From Phoronis australis (Eukaryota; Phoronida; Phoronidae), in contig NMRA01000651.1 in NCBI GenBank assembly GCA_002633005.1, positions 56,096-120,095 on the forward strand: 64,000 bases of DNA, given 5' to 3'. The position numbers were made by a program, and so were the translations under genes. The stretch's first letter is position 1, and each line of letters starts with the position of its first letter. This document shows, piece after piece, positions 44,881 through 58,024 of this stretch. Below the pieces are notes generated by a model that saw nothing but the letters and a program-made list of their open reading frames with translations, did not search any database and had not been told where the DNA came from.

Positions 44881-45529
44881 TCGAGTTTGAAGTTTGTTGA
44901 GACAATACAAGTTGAAAAATACCTGCCAAAATTCTATGTCTGACCTGCCGTATGAATGTCTCCTGCAGCTAAAGATGCAAAGTTAGATAAATTTAAAGGC
45001 AAACTCATTCCTTTTGTTCTCAGTTCCAAATTTTACAACTTGAATGTTTAGAAAACAGACTTTGAAAATCTTCCGTGAACTAAGGTGTTGTCTTGGTCAA
45101 ATGACGCACTGATGCATGGGAACAATGTAGTGTAAATTTCACAAGAAAAAAAATTCTGACTTATGTTGTTTACGTATTCACTTTTTCTTTTTGCATTGAA
45201 TAAACAAAATATTTCGACTTTCCATTATCCAGTGATTCCAGATTTTTATTATCAGTGATTAGAGTATGTGCCATATATGAAAAAATAGGTCAGTCACAAG
45301 GTGTCATGGGGGTCCACCATGTCTGTCATTTGGCCTTCAAAGGTAAACGAGGCTCAGGGATTCAGCTCTCAAATCTGTACAAGATTCCCAGGTCATTTTC
45401 ATTATTTTATTGAAGCTTAGAATGGCTGATCATATTCTTCGTAAGTCTTCAACAACACGGCAATTTTTAATGCATTGTAGGAGACGCTAACAGAGTTCGA
45501 TTATCCCAACAATGAGTGCAATTACGCTG

Positions 45530-47257
45530 CAGGGATATACCCAGGTTTCAAAACCCTGCTCGCCAGCTGGGCGAGTGAGCCAGAAAATCTGCTCGCCCAG
45601 CCCGAAGTTCAGTCTCTTGGCCATTTACGTCTGTTACCACAAACTTGCTGCCAGTGTCAATAAAATTCATCGTTTGGTGCCTTGATGTCACCATCTATTA
45701 GGGCTACCGTATTCGCCCTAATAAGCGCCCAGGGTGCTTAGAAAAATTTGTTTCGGAATGGGGGCTGTTGTAGCCTAATGTGTTTGAAACCCGGTCTCCG
45801 AAACAGGTGAAATGGGAAGCTAGGATTTATCAAATTTACGTGCTGTGACGCATCTATAACCTATGATAGACTTTCTACAAAACTGGTGCATTGCTATCAA
45901 ACTTAGTTGTTAAATTACGATCTTTTTAAAAGATATATGCTGAAATCCAGGGCGAAAACTTGCTGACTAATGCATCACTACCTCGCGATCGTCGATAAGG
46001 CAACTTGAATTCTTGAGTAAAAATACAGTTTCGACTCAACTAATTACCTGAAGTCCTCCTTAAGTTTTCCAAATAGCGTCCTTAGATTTTTAAGTTCCTG
46101 TGGAGTTGGGATTAACTGCAGATTAAGTCCAAATCTGCTCAAGATCGCACCCCGCCACAAGAGAAAAATTGGGACGAACACACATGTTGTTGTCATGCGA
46201 CGTTTGTTTTGCAGTTAGTCTGCAGGTGTGCACCGAGTGAGCGAGCGCGTGTGTGTCATCAGTGTTCATTTGCCAGAGTAGCAGCAGGCCCACATATATG
46301 TAGGCCCTGGCGCGTGCTTCTTGGCCACGTTCTAATTAACACTGGTCAAGTTTCGATTCGCAGTTTTTACGTGTACAAAGTAATCTGGATTCCTGTTGAG
46401 GGAGAAGATCTGAAAGATACAATACAATCCCGTTGACAAGTACACTGTGTCTGTTCTCAGTGAAAGGCCTGACCATAGTAGGACACGTTCCTCGCAAGAT
46501 CAGCAAAACTTTTGTGTTAATTTTGAAGCACTGCTGAAGTTTGAAGTGTACAGTCAGGCTAAATACTGGCATAGCGGTGAGACTCGTGGTCTAGAAATTC
46601 CGTGCACAATCATTTTTCAGGACTGTTGGATACTGCTGATAAATTGAAGACATCACTGTAGAATTTTAGAACTGTAGGTAAGGCATTTTTCTCATATGTA
46701 CATGTTCATGGATTTGGCGCTTATTAGCGAAGTTTGAAAACGAGTGGGGGGCGCTTATAGAGGCATGGGCACTTATTAGGATGAATGTTATTATTTATAA
46801 AATAGTTTGGGCTAATATGACATTGTACATTATAGTAAAAAATCAGTTCCAAGAAATATGGTATTTCACGTGCTGTGAGCATATGTACCGGTCTTCCGCT
46901 TTTCTCCCCGTTTCTTCATTTCGGACTAGTCCACAAATTTCTTTGTGCACGACCATACACAGTAATCTTTTGTCTAGACAAATCGCGTAATGGGTGACAT
47001 CTATTGAATTGGTAGGATCGCTCTGCGCCCATGTTTTTTACTGCCGGAGCATCGACACGCTGACCAAACTGAACCTTAAATTTATGATAAAAACAACACG
47101 AGGAGAAAATTTATTCATGGTCATCTGGGAAGTTATATAGTGCTTTTGCACTCTGAAAATTCGCTTGCCACCTGGGCAACCAGCAAGTCAACTTCTACTC
47201 GCCCAGCACCATTTTTACTCGCATTGGCAACTGGGCGAGTGCCTAAGTATATCCCTG
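45530..47257. mobile_element. Composite TIR DNA element, copy B (uninterrupted)
   Basis: 1.73 kb. It begins CAGGGATATACCCAGGTTTC and ends GCCTAAGTATATCCCTG, imperfect inverted repeats. CTCGCCCAG-rich subterminal blocks are also inverted (GCTCGCCAGCTGGGCGAGTG on the left, CAACTGGGCGAGTGCC on the right). Inside it, 45705-46787 is a second TIR unit (ACCGTATTCGCCCTAATAAG ... CACTTATTAGGATGAATG). No transposase. It is the reference that shows the insertions in copy A. Confidence 0.75.
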
Positions 47258-48455
47258 TATTGAATATCGACTTCGTTTGATTCTCACTATTGGCAAAACA
47301 TTGTAAAGACAGTGCAGTGTGACTTAGCTGTATATCTGGAGTTACATCTTCACCCTGTACCAGAACCTAAATAAAATTTCAGTTGTATGTACGAGTCCAA
47401 AATGTTGTAAATTAGGGTAATACCCATAAGACCATGATTATGATCTTAAAGTTATGTAGGACCATAGAAAAATGTTCAAATTGGCCATCTTCAGAACATC
47501 GTATCTTAGAAATGGCCGATCAGGTTCAAACAAGATACTACCATTGCTTTATACACTGATTTTCATGACAAAACTCTAAAGGTGCATAAAATGAGAGAAG
47601 CGTAATCACATTTTTTGAAATTTTGCGCATTAATCATCAAATGAAATTTGATCAGGTACTTTATATCATTGTTTTGCTATCGATATACCTTTATTTTTTG
47701 CTAAATTTTACCAGAAAGGCATTTCCATGTGATCCAATAAGGCATATTCGTAAAAGAAAAAACCTAATTCTATTTTCAGAATGTTTATTCTTTAATCTAT
47801 AACTTGTAGAGATCTTATTTAAAACACAGCGTTTAGGATAAGGTCATACATAACCTTAAATCCATGTTGGACCCAGTATAACAATAGCCAAATTTGGTTA
47901 ACTTGGGAACATCATAGCTTAGAAATAGCTGATCAGATTCATATGAAACTTTCAAAGACCATGCCCTGTTTTTGTGTTAGGAATCGTTTTTAAAATTTCA
48001 ACTTTTGCGTGAAGGGCTATCAAAAATAGGACTCACATGATTTTCATGAAGTGTTTAAAGTTCCACAAAAAAGGAAATGATGTTTTAGAAAACTGTACCA
48101 TTGTTTTTGATTTATCACCTTGCTGTCAAACCTTTTGTGTTAAATTTTACTTAAAAAGACCCTGTGAGCCCATTTATAACAGAGTGGTAAAAATTTAAAA
48201 AATCAAATTCTACAGATTTTCTACTTCCAGAAAAGGCGTATTTCCACTGAGTTGAAATCTCTATTGAAATCAAATAGATGTTGCAATGCCGTGCAGGTAC
48301 CGTATGTAGCACACCCTTGAGAAAGAGCGCACCGCTCGATACGTGGGGATATTTTAATATATTTTAGTACCGACGCTCGTCATTTTAGTTCTACTAGTTT
48401 TACTATTTGAAATCTAGTTTTCTAGACACCAACACAGACATGTAGATGAGGTACT
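47258..48455. other. Unassigned spacer
   Basis: AT-rich; phrases such as ATCGTATCTTAGAAATGGCC (47500) and ATCATAGCTTAGAAATAGCT (47928), each followed by GATCAG, show an old internal duplication about 425 bp apart. No gene seen. Confidence 0.4.
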
Positions 48456-50864
48456 ACCGTAATCGTTCGGGTTAACGCCCTGGGCGGTTAAATTGGCGAA
48501 TCCAAAAAATCGGGGGAGGGCGGTTAACCAAGCAGTGGGCGGTTAAATCGAAAATCCACCTAAAGTAGGGGATGGGCGGTTAACCGAACATGGGCGCTTA
48601 TTATGACGGACAACCGCCCTGGGCGGTTAATCTTACCTGGCGATCTAAATCCTGACACGACAATCGTACTCGGAACGCGTAGCGATTTTCAAAGAGCTTT
48701 ATCGTCACGTCGCCAAATGACTGTGAAAACGTCATAACAGCGGATGATCCCAACAAAGGTTCTCTTGCCTTCAGATTAGTGATTCACTATTAAATTTACA
48801 AAATTGCTGAGTAATAGCCCCGTGCCATCCTGCGGTGCACAGACGACCAGTCACCACGCAGCCTCCACTAGAATTAAAACTGTTTCAAGATGTGACCCTG
48901 CTTATGTGCGCGCGTGCAAGCTTCACGTGTTGCAGAGGTCAGACATCAAATTTATGGTTACAGTCTAGTACCGTATGTAGCTGTCAAGTTCTTTGCCGTG
49001 AGTCAGAGAGCAGTTTTAAAATTGGTTGTAATAAAAGTTTGAAAAACTTAACTCTGCTGTTTTTTTGTGTTTGAGATGTTATAGTCGACACTCCGTGACT
49101 CAATGACATTTTCAGCGTATGGTTCTGCGGCTAGCTGTCTTATCTCGACAGCCCGGCATTGCTCTCTTGCTGTTGCGCCAAACATGCTATGCAAAGAAGT
49201 AAGACAAGGATCGGGGGTGGTCGAGCCAGTCGTCGATCAAGAATAAAATTTCAAGCAACTGCATAAATATGTTACAAAATGTCACAAAACAGCAATGTTT
49301 CAATTCATTATTCTAAACGATCACCTTACCAAACTTCGTGGTGGAAAAACATTTATTTTTCATGCAAGATGTCCAGATTATCCCATTTATATCACTTGTA
49401 ATATCGCACTCCGGCACTGTTCGGTCCCGCTGTTATCGCGCAATGTCTCAGTCGGCTGACAATCGTGACTTGGAAATGCCGTCAAGTAATATAACGGCCT
49501 CATTCAATATGCATCTGTTTTTTATGGCCAAAGATAGCAGCGGGATTCAGCACGCGCGTAGGGCCTACGTGCGAGTCACCTGTCAATCACATGTTGGTGT
49601 CAAGGTAACATGCACTCCAAAGTGTGGGAACTTGCGCATGTGCACCACTACAAATCAGTCACACATAGCGACAGTCCGACGAAGTAACAAAAACGGGCGT
49701 GCCTATGTACTTTTAAGCTGTTGTTACGAAAGACCCAGTTCTTTACGATATTCCTCCGTTGCCAATGTTCCCCAAAACTGCGATGTCAAGTCTATTCCAA
49801 TATTTCCCGGCTCGATGCTCCCTAAGCCCATCCCTGTAACTAGCTACGTGAATCTCCAACCCACTATCGTCAAGCAATCTACGTCGTAGATATTTCAGAC
49901 TCGAATGGTAAGAATTTTTGTTCAGGCTGAAAATGGCCAATGTATAAACAAAATTATTCTGGATGGCTAAAAGGGGGATGTGGAAACGATAATTCACAAA
50001 GTCACGCAAGAAATAGTAAAGAACAGCCAGCGATATTAGTTAAATCTGCTAACCAGTTTGACTGAGATGCAATAAGCGAAAAACAAAATTTGACTAGTCG
50101 TTTTTTTATTACTTCAAGATCATACACAAACATATATTATTGCCAACGTTTGAATTCAGAAATCGACAGGCAGCAACGAAATCGGTAACCCAGTAAGGCA
50201 CTTGTACTGTCCCTTCGGTCGCCCCACATCCTCTATAACCCGGCAGTTATATTCATCAAAATATTGAGAATTTGACATCTCTCCGTGAGTTGTGAGATTT
50301 GTTCAAAATGCGAGAGCTTCCCACCTTAATAGAATTTGGAGGGTTGGCAAAACCATTGTCACATTTCTCTGGCCTGATTTTTTCGAATATATGTTTTATC
50401 TAGTGCACTGCAGACGGAAACTCAGCGCGGCAGACAAAGTTGCTGAAAGCGGAGGTTTTGACGCCGGCGGCGTTCTTAAACTTTGCAAACAAGGGAAGAA
50501 AATAAAGTGACAAAAAAGGTTCAAGTATTATATTTTGAAGTGAGTTTATGACCCATGACAATAACTCGTTACCTGTATTGTAATTCAGATTGCTAAACCA
50601 CCATCTCGGAGTCCCGGCGTCATTGCACTCATTGTGATCATCGATCTTTCTCTAAAAGTCGGGGAATCGCGCGTTTCCTTAGCACTAGGAGCTAAACCTT
50701 CATTCTTTAAAAGTCGGGGATGGGCGCTTAACCGAGAGGTGGGCGCTTAACTGGAAATCTTCAAAAATCGCAGGGGGGCGCTTAACCGAGCAGTGGGCGG
50801 TTAAATCGAAAATCCACTTAAAGTCGGGGATGGGCGGTTAACTGAGCATGGGCGTTAACCCGAA
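48456..50864. mobile_element. Family G TIR element, copy 1 (right end at a gap)
   Basis: The left end ACCGTAATCGTTCGGGTTAA then CGCCC and right end GGGCGTTAACCCGAA are inverted repeats. Subterminal GGGCGGTTAAMCRAGCAGTG blocks occur at both ends (48520-48610 and 50694-50860). The N gap starts right at the terminal repeat. An open + frame of 183 codons at 49338-49889 has no motif I recognise. Part of that frame (DLEMPSSNITASFNM) is also readable in the inverted copy at 52.4 kb, but that follows from DNA homology and does not prove a gene. Confidence 0.65.
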
Positions 50865-51269
50865 NNNNNNNNNNNNNNNNNNNNNNNNNNNNNNNNNNNN
50901 NNNNNNNNNNNNNNNNNNNNNNNNNNNNNNNNNNNNNNNNNNNNNNNNNNNNNNNNNNNNNNNNNNNNNNNNNNNNNNNNNNNNNNNNNNNNNNNNNNNN
51001 NNNNNNNNNNNNNNNNNNNNNNNNNNNNNNNNNNNNNNNNNNNNNNNNNNNNNNNNNNNNNNNNNNNNNNNNNNNNNNNNNNNNNNNNNNNNNNNNNNNN
51101 NNNNNNNNNNNNNNNNNNNNNNNNNNNNNNNNNNNNNNNNNNNNNNNNNNNNNNNNNNNNNNNNNNNNNNNNNNNNNNNNNNNNNNNNNNNNNNNNNNNN
51201 NNNNNNNNNNNNNNNNNNNNNNNNNNNNNNNNNNNNNNNNNNNNNNNNNNNNNNNNNNNNNNNNNNNNN
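50865..51269. other. Assembly gap (N)
   Basis: 405 unknown bases at the right end of the family G element; inverted repeats here may have broken the assembly. Confidence 0.99.
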
Positions 51270-52310
51270 GTATCAGTTCACATACTCTAGTTGGCTGCCT
51301 GCAAATTGTCTATTTTAATTGACCAGGTTTTGAAATAAAACAGTCTGGTTTTAGCAATTATTGACTAAGTTTATGTGATCATTCAAAAGACAGTGGAATT
51401 CCATGAAATCCATAAAAATTAAACTTTGAAAATAACTTAAGGTCAATACTTACATGACTTTTACAATGCATGCCATAAAATCAAATTTAGCATGGGATAA
51501 TTTCAAATTTGGTATTTGTCACTGTTGTCATGGAGACGATTAATCATGCAAGGTTAGAAAATTTTAATCAATTCTCTGGAATATGATAATCATCAGAAAT
51601 ATAATGATATCAGAAATATAATTATGATATCAGAAATATAAGTATGATATCAGAAAATGTCCCTTTACAGTATGTGAATTTTTGGTAAGACAGCACTAAA
51701 ATTGATATACTCTTCAATTTTGGGAAATAACTGAAAACTCAGATCTTAAGTATTTTCGTAGTTATGACGATTTGGAATTATTCTGTTTTCATGCGTGAGA
51801 CGTTTTATGTGCTGATGTCTTCATTATTTGTTTATCAGTTTTCAAGTAAATTCTAAGAATTGCTGCAGTAGCTGTCATAATTATGATAACTGTGGTTTCC
51901 TTATGCCTCATGTCACATGATTAATTGTTGTGGATTATGATGAAACATTCTTGGAATTTCCTGTTATTCTGGCGTAATACTTTCTAAGATTATTCTTGAT
52001 GTTTACTGACACGCTGTGCTTTGTGTAGTTATGGTTATAACTTCCTCCATCATCGACTAATTACCTCATAAGTGTAATTTAGTCCTACTTTTGATGTTAG
52101 TACAAAAAATATCAAATGTGTTAGAACATTTTGCCACTCAAGTTGATGGTATAAACCTATGTCCGTCAAAAAACTCAGGTTCCATTTAGACCAGTTAGTG
52201 CAGCTATCAAACTGGTTTCCATTATTGTTTCAAACCCAATGTTTGCCATGTCAAACCAACTTGCTGAGTCTGATCTTGAGCAATAATGAATAATAAACAC
52301 ACACTGTCTT
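51270..52310. other. Unassigned spacer with a short tandem repeat
   Basis: AT-rich. About three to four copies of ATGATATCAGAAATATAATT at 51598-51655. No gene seen. Confidence 0.4.
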
Positions 52311-52314
52311 TTGT

Positions 52315-53585
52315 TACATAAAACAAGACCCATATTGAAAGAGGCTGTTAAATTACTTGACGGCATTTCCAAGTCTAGTGACGGCATATTGCGCGCAAAC
52401 AGCGGGACCGACCAGTGCCGCAGTGCGATATTGCCGTAGATGATATTATAATAGGATAATCTGTACATATTGCGTGTAAAATAAATGTGTTTTATGTTTG
52501 CCAGGTAGGCCTATCTATTTTACCCCCTCCATCCCAAAAAAAACGGCTCGTGTAGATTGGAATTTCCCGGTGGCAGGTACAAGACGTCTATAATCTCAGC
52601 TCCGCAATTCCAAATTTCATGTCGTGAATGCGACCTGCAGTTCGTTATGGCGAGTGCGGAGTCTCGGTTGCAAAACTCTTCACTAATTTTGTCGTATAGC
52701 CACGCAAACCACAGATGCCGGTTAGCCGAAGAATTGGGGCTACATCTACAAATTGTTTTTTACCGATGCAGATCCGTGTACGAACTGGTAATGTTTTCCT
52801 CGGACTCTACTATACGCGCTCACTAGACTCATCCCCAGTCACAGTGTTAGTAATTTTAAAATAAAATCTTAAGCAAATGCTTGTTTTTGAGTAATGCCTT
52901 TGCGGTAACTTTTGATTGATGACTGGCTCATGTCCGCTTACCCCTGATTCTTATCTTCTTTGCGTGGCATGTTTCACGCAATTGGAAGTGGGCAACGCTG
53001 GACGGTCGAGATAAAACAGCTAGCCGCAGAACCGTACATTGAAAATGAGTTACAGAGTCTAATCTGATCTATTCTAATCTCCAACATAAACATCCAAAAA
53101 CAAAAAACACCTGAATTTTGCTTTTCAAACTTTTATTACATCATTAATTTTAAAACTGGTCTTTGACTCGGAACTTTACAGCTAGCACCATAAATTTGAT
53201 GTCTGCTGTGTTCTCTGCAACACGTGAAGCTCGAGCTCACACGTGCATTTCTAAAGTGTCATTGCGTGAGAATAGTTGCAATCCAAGTTATTGTTACTGT
53301 TCGTCTGCGCACTACAGCTCTAATAACATCGCAGGACGGCACCGGGCTATTTCTCACCAATTTTGTAAATTTAACTGTGATTAACTAATCTGTGGGCAAC
53401 AGAACATTTCTTGGGATCGTCCGCTGTTATGAGGTAAGATTAAGCGCCCATGTTCGGTTAACCGCACATCCTGGATTTCTTGAAATTTCACGTTAAAGCG
53501 CCCATGTCTGGTTAACCGCCCACCCCCTATTTTTTTGGTTTGCCAATTTAACCACCCAGGGCGTTAATCCAAATGTTTACAGTAC
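52315..53585. mobile_element. Family G TIR element, copy 2, inverted and partial
   Basis: The reverse complement of this block follows 48456-49525. Examples: ACCCAGGGCGTTAATCC at its right end against the left terminus of copy 1, GATAAAACAGCTAGCCGCAG (53013) against CTGCGGCTAGCTGTCTTATC (49125), and ACTTGACGGCATTTCCAAGT (52355) against ACTTGGAAATGCCGTCAAGT (49469). A block at about 52505-52870 has no counterpart in copy 1, so it is an insertion here or a deletion there. The half beyond 52315 is missing. Confidence 0.75.
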
Positions 53586-53794
53586 ATACATCTTCCAACA
53601 AGATGGTTGCTCATGATCTTTCTTTTCTTAGCACTAAACTTCGTATTGAGGATTATTGTATTAACCCCATTTTTGCATTGGGAAACCTTGTGCAGTCGTA
53701 TACGGTGGTTTCTAATCAAATTTGCCGTTGATTAGGATTTTGCTGTATCATGTTTATGGGCAGAAATACAGCCTGCTTAAATTAATATATATAG
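53586..53794. other. Spacer
   Basis: Nothing recognised. Confidence 0.3.
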
Positions 53795-53951
53795 ATTATT
53801 ACATGGCGAAGTTGTTATCCCTCGTTATCTAGAACCCGAGTGGATTTTTCGAGAATTATTGCCGGAGGGGCATTAGCCCCGAGGGTTATAATTCTACAAA
53901 ATCCACGAGGGCTCTAGATAAGGGGTATAACGGCTGAGAACATGTAATAAT
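53795..53951. repeat. Short foldback MITE
   Basis: About 157 bp. ATTATTACATGGCGAAGTTG at the left is inverted as GGCTGAGAACATGTAATAAT at the right, CTAGAACCCGAGTGGATTTT as AAAATCCACGAGGGCTCTAG, and the centre GGGGCATTAGCCCC is itself a hairpin. It would fold into one long stem. Confidence 0.85.
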
Positions 53952-54498
53952 TTATTTTTACCTCATACTAAACGAGAAACATTGCAATGAATCGATTTAC
54001 CTTTCTCAACTCGCCTCAGCTTTGTAACTACTTTCTATGTCAGAGACCCGAGGTCGGAGGTCGTGACCTTTTAAGAAAAGCCGAGCTATTTTTATCAAAT
54101 AATGCTTTTACTCAAAATCAATTGAAAATTTAAACAAAATAGAAATAAAGTGAATTTGTAAGTTAGGGTTTACCAATTATAGCTTTAAACACATTTTGTC
54201 ACGCTAAGCTTCGACCCGGAAGCTATCATCTGCTAAAGTAAGTTATCAGTGGCAACTGAGTATAATTCTCAAGTCAAAGAATCCCGATGACATGATACCT
54301 GAACTCAAATTGGAGATCTGTGATTTACAAGTGAGAGAATGTGAGAGAAAAATTTCACTGAATTAAGATATCGTTTTTAAGGAAATTATGCGTCATATTT
54401 TTCATAGCGTATAAATGTCAGTACAATGCCCTTTGTTGAACATGGGATTATTGCGGGTGCTCATTTAAGTATTCTATTTTCACGGTCACTGACGTCAG
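53952..54498. other. Unassigned spacer
   Basis: Nothing recognised. Confidence 0.3.
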
Positions 54499-54566
54499 CC
54501 GCTGAGTGGTGTAGTGGTAAAGTCGACGACCCGAAACTCTTGAGGTCCGGGTTCGAAACCAGCCTC
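54499..54566 (+). repeat. tRNA-like SINE head
   Basis: GAGTGGTGTAGTGGTAAAG (A box) and TCCGGGTTCGAAACCAGC (B box) at tRNA spacing. The 5' GCTG and 3' CAGC could pair, but the anticodon arm is weak, so a tRNA-derived SINE is more likely than a working tRNA gene. Confidence 0.55.
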
Positions 54567-54944
54567 GTTTTCCCGCCAAAATGTTCTCTCACTAGTGAGA
54601 TAACTAAATGGGTTATTACATGTTGTATTTGCCATTCGAGGCTAATATTGTGGTATAAACACTGTCTGTTTCAACCATGGTTATCAAGTTTGGTTGGATC
54701 ATGACATCAACTTGATAATTGCTTCTAAAATAAATTTCCTTCAGGTGTTTTTAAAGCCTTTCAATTTAATATGTTGTTCTGTAAACAGCCTCCTATAGCT
54801 TTTTAACATTTAATTTCTCTGCAGTCTATCCTATTGGCATAGTGTTGATTTGGTTGTCTTTGCTTAACTGGCAGATAAGATTATGTAATGTTGATACCTT
54901 AAAGGAGCATTATGAGGGAGAAAAGGGAACGATTTTCTGAGATC

Positions 54945-55020
54945 ACTCCTAAGTGTGGAATCGAACCTGGTACCGGACCTATGTGATCACTGATTAGTGC
55001 TCTGCTGTCAGAGCTAAGTT
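54945..55020 (-). repeat. tRNA-derived SINE head, reverse strand
   Basis: On the - strand TTAGCTCTGACAGCAGAGC (A box-like) is followed by ACCAGGTTCGATTCCACAC (B box). Confidence 0.5.
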
Positions 55021-56610
55021 CCAATCGATAAATGGCAGAGTATTTCACAGGTAAACTCACCAAGCTTGAGTTCAGCGAGTGTTTGGTAGACACTGATGAG
55101 AACTGACGTTTTGTATTATAATCACCAAACAATGGGCTTGGTTGTGTTATAGCTTTGGTCAAAGCTATAACTTCAAGAAGTTTATCCCATACAACATTAA
55201 TAAAAAATACTTTTTTTCTGCCATAAAACCAGTTTTGTCCACTGCATTCGCCTAAACCAAGCAAGTCAAATTTGCCATTTTACATTCGTTTCAGAGTATT
55301 TCAATTGTGATAGATTATTTCCATTACCAATAATATCGTTGAAACCAATGGCAAGTTAAGAAAATGCTCCATTGTTTACTGGGTTTGGCTAACCTTAAAA
55401 TTGCCAATTGGAAAATGGCACTTGATTATATTTTAAAGAAAATATTCAAGAATCTGTATTGAAATCAGCATTGGCTGTACAGTCTGCTTCCGGACTGCTA
55501 ATAATTAGCTGTTCATAGCACACTGTCAGCTGTTTTTCTGACTGACCGGTTGCCAACCCCTTGCCGACTCGTCTCCGATCTTTTGGATAAAAAAATGTGA
55601 TCTATGCTGTAGAAAGGAGGGCTAAGTTTTTGTAACAACCTGCATGTGCACAAATATACATCAGTTCTCCCATCTAAGTTGAATTTTGATTTTGCGTTCA
55701 CACACTTCCCAAGGTAGGAATGGCTTAGATTAAATTGATTCAGCACTGTCTTGAGCATGTTCATGTTGAATTAAATTGGGCTTCAACTGCTTGCGTTTAC
55801 ACACGCTTCCTAAATCCCAAACTCATTTTGAATGGATTTAAATGCACAGTGTAAACACAGTATTTGTAAAAAACTATCAGTCTTTAGTGCATTATTATCA
55901 AAGGAATGTGAGAAAACTTATAATCTAAAGACCATTCATGAATGCCCCCTGTACATCAGCACACTTCACCAGGTTGAGCAAGTCGATGATTGCAATTCAA
56001 TGTAACCACGCTTTAACTTACGTGTTCATACGATAGCAATTCCCAATCTTCCACCGAGTTCACCTGCAGATTTGACAGTCTCCTTCCCAACTGGAGTCCA
56101 TATGATCCAAAGTCACTCTTTAAATGGATCCAAAAATTGGTCTTGGCATTATTAGGGCTTTCTCACCCTCTCAAACACTAATCTTGATCTTCTTACTGCT
56201 CACCTTTTGGAAATATTGAGAGGTGCTTAGATTATATTGAACGTATTGTATTAATCCAGCTAAGTAAGTGACATAATTGTGGAGATGCTGCTATTCTTAT
56301 CCTTCTGTTTCTGTTAGTGCGCTCTTCAGTACTTCTCGTAGTATGGACCTTTCCACCAGGACTCATCTGACTATATATGTAGATAGTCAGGATTTCAATA
56401 ACTGACCACAGCACAATCACTCCTACCTTTGACTAGTGCTGTGAGGAGTTTCTTCAAAGCAGACTCTCATGGGGGCGGGGGTTACTCCACTGTTCTGACG
56501 GGGGGTGTGGCACTAGAAAATTAGGAGAAAAACACAACTTTTTAGGAAGTTAACCACATTGCTCCGCAATTATTGGAGCTCTAATAGCATCTGGTTATCT
56601 TAAATAAGGT
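55021..56610. other. Unassigned region
   Basis: 1.6 kb AT-rich, nothing recognised. Confidence 0.3.
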
Positions 56611-56614
56611 AGAC

Positions 56615-56965
56615 CCAAAACCTTGAAAATATTAGCCAGACTTGAATAGTGTTTGCCAAGCTTGAATAATACTGGCCTACCTTGAATAATATTGGCCAAG
56701 CGTGGATAGCATTGGCCAAGCTTGAATAATACTGTCTGAACCAGAATAATATTAGCTCTTGAGTAATTTGGCCAAGCTTGAACAATTTGGCCAAGCTTGA
56801 ATAATATTGGTCAAGCTTGAATAATATTGGCCAAACTTAAATAATATTGGCCAAACTTGAATAATATTGAACAGTCTTGAACAATATTGGCCAAACTTGA
56901 ATAATATTGACCAAACTTGAATAATATTGGCCAAACTGGAATAATATTGGCCAAACTTAAATAAT
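56615..56965. repeat. 20-bp minisatellite
   Basis: About 16 copies of AATAATATTGGCCAAACTTG with variants (GGCCAAGCTTGA, GACCAAACTTGA). Confidence 0.95.
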
Positions 56966-57104
56966 GTATTATACTTTTGAGTAATCTTTTCAGGAAGAAT
57001 TGTTTGAGTTTTATGAATTTTGTGCAGTATAAAAACTTTTTAGTCAGATTGTGAAAAAATATTAACTACAATATAATTCAATACAGATGATTTTTGGACC
57101 CTTT

Positions 57105-57600
57105 TTATACGCCCACTTATTTAGATGTGCATACATATTGCCATCATTGCTGAATGTACAGTGTCTGCTGCTGTATCTCTTAACTTCCTTTTAGGATGAT
57201 GATGAGAGTTGGCAGATGTGTTCATATGAAGCTGATGACAATTGATAAGGAGTTTCTGACTGATTTGACTACTGCTCTGCTCCCTACGACCAATTTTAGT
57301 TTTTGCCTTTACTTCTGTATCATTGCAGTTCCGCAACGTGTTGTCTTAAATTTGGCAGATAGGTATCTAATAGTAGATGGATTTGGCATAATTTGTGCCA
57401 CATGATGACCATTTTTACCATTTTCAAGTCTGCCCCTCTATCAACCAAACCACTCTAAGGAAGATTATGAAAATTGGCATATGTGTTCCACCTATGAAGA
57501 GGACGGCTGACAATGATTTTTTAATGGCTCTGAATACTGTGAGGCCTCCTAGTGGTAGTTTTTCTACTTTTTCTAATGTCTGCATTGTCTGTTGTTAGCT
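57105..57600 (+). repeat. Family R modular repeat, copy
   Basis: TTTTTATACGCCCACTTATT, CAGTGTCTGCTGCTGTATCT, TCTGACTGATTTGACTACTG and AGGCCTCCTAGTGGTAGTTT follow the order seen at 58025. Confidence 0.7.
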
Positions 57601-58020
57601 TTGGTACAAACCTTGAACATGTAAAAAGATTACTGCATTTGCCGTCCATACTGTGTCCTAAATTAGCCAGACTTTATCGTAAATAATGCTTGTTTACCTA
57701 AGAATTAAATTGATAGCCTTGCCCAGATTTGTCTAATTAAGCGTATTCTTCATCATGATAGTAATTTCATCTCTGATTGATGGACTAGTTAGATGTTGTT
57801 TCCTCTCATTGATCACTCATTTGTTAAGGTAATTATCAACCATCCACGAAATTTTAACATGCATATTGGGTTAAATTGTATTTATTTTCACAGTGACTTA
57901 CTGGAACCCTGCTAGACATGGGAAGTTGCCCTGGTGATACATGGTTGAGTTAGGAAACAAAAATATCACGTAAAAGCTGTGCTGTTATCAATACTTTTTA
58001 AGTATTATTTGCCATTGTCA
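57601..58020. other. Unassigned spacer
   Basis: Nothing recognised. Confidence 0.3.
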
Positions 58021-58024
58021 TCCA

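Noticed and set aside
49338-49889. 183-codon frame as the family G transposase
   Set aside because: No catalytic motif recognised; partial conservation in the inverted copy is explained by DNA homology.
54499-54566. Functional tRNA gene
   Set aside because: A and B boxes are good but the acceptor and anticodon stems are poor and there is no clean terminator; SINE head preferred.
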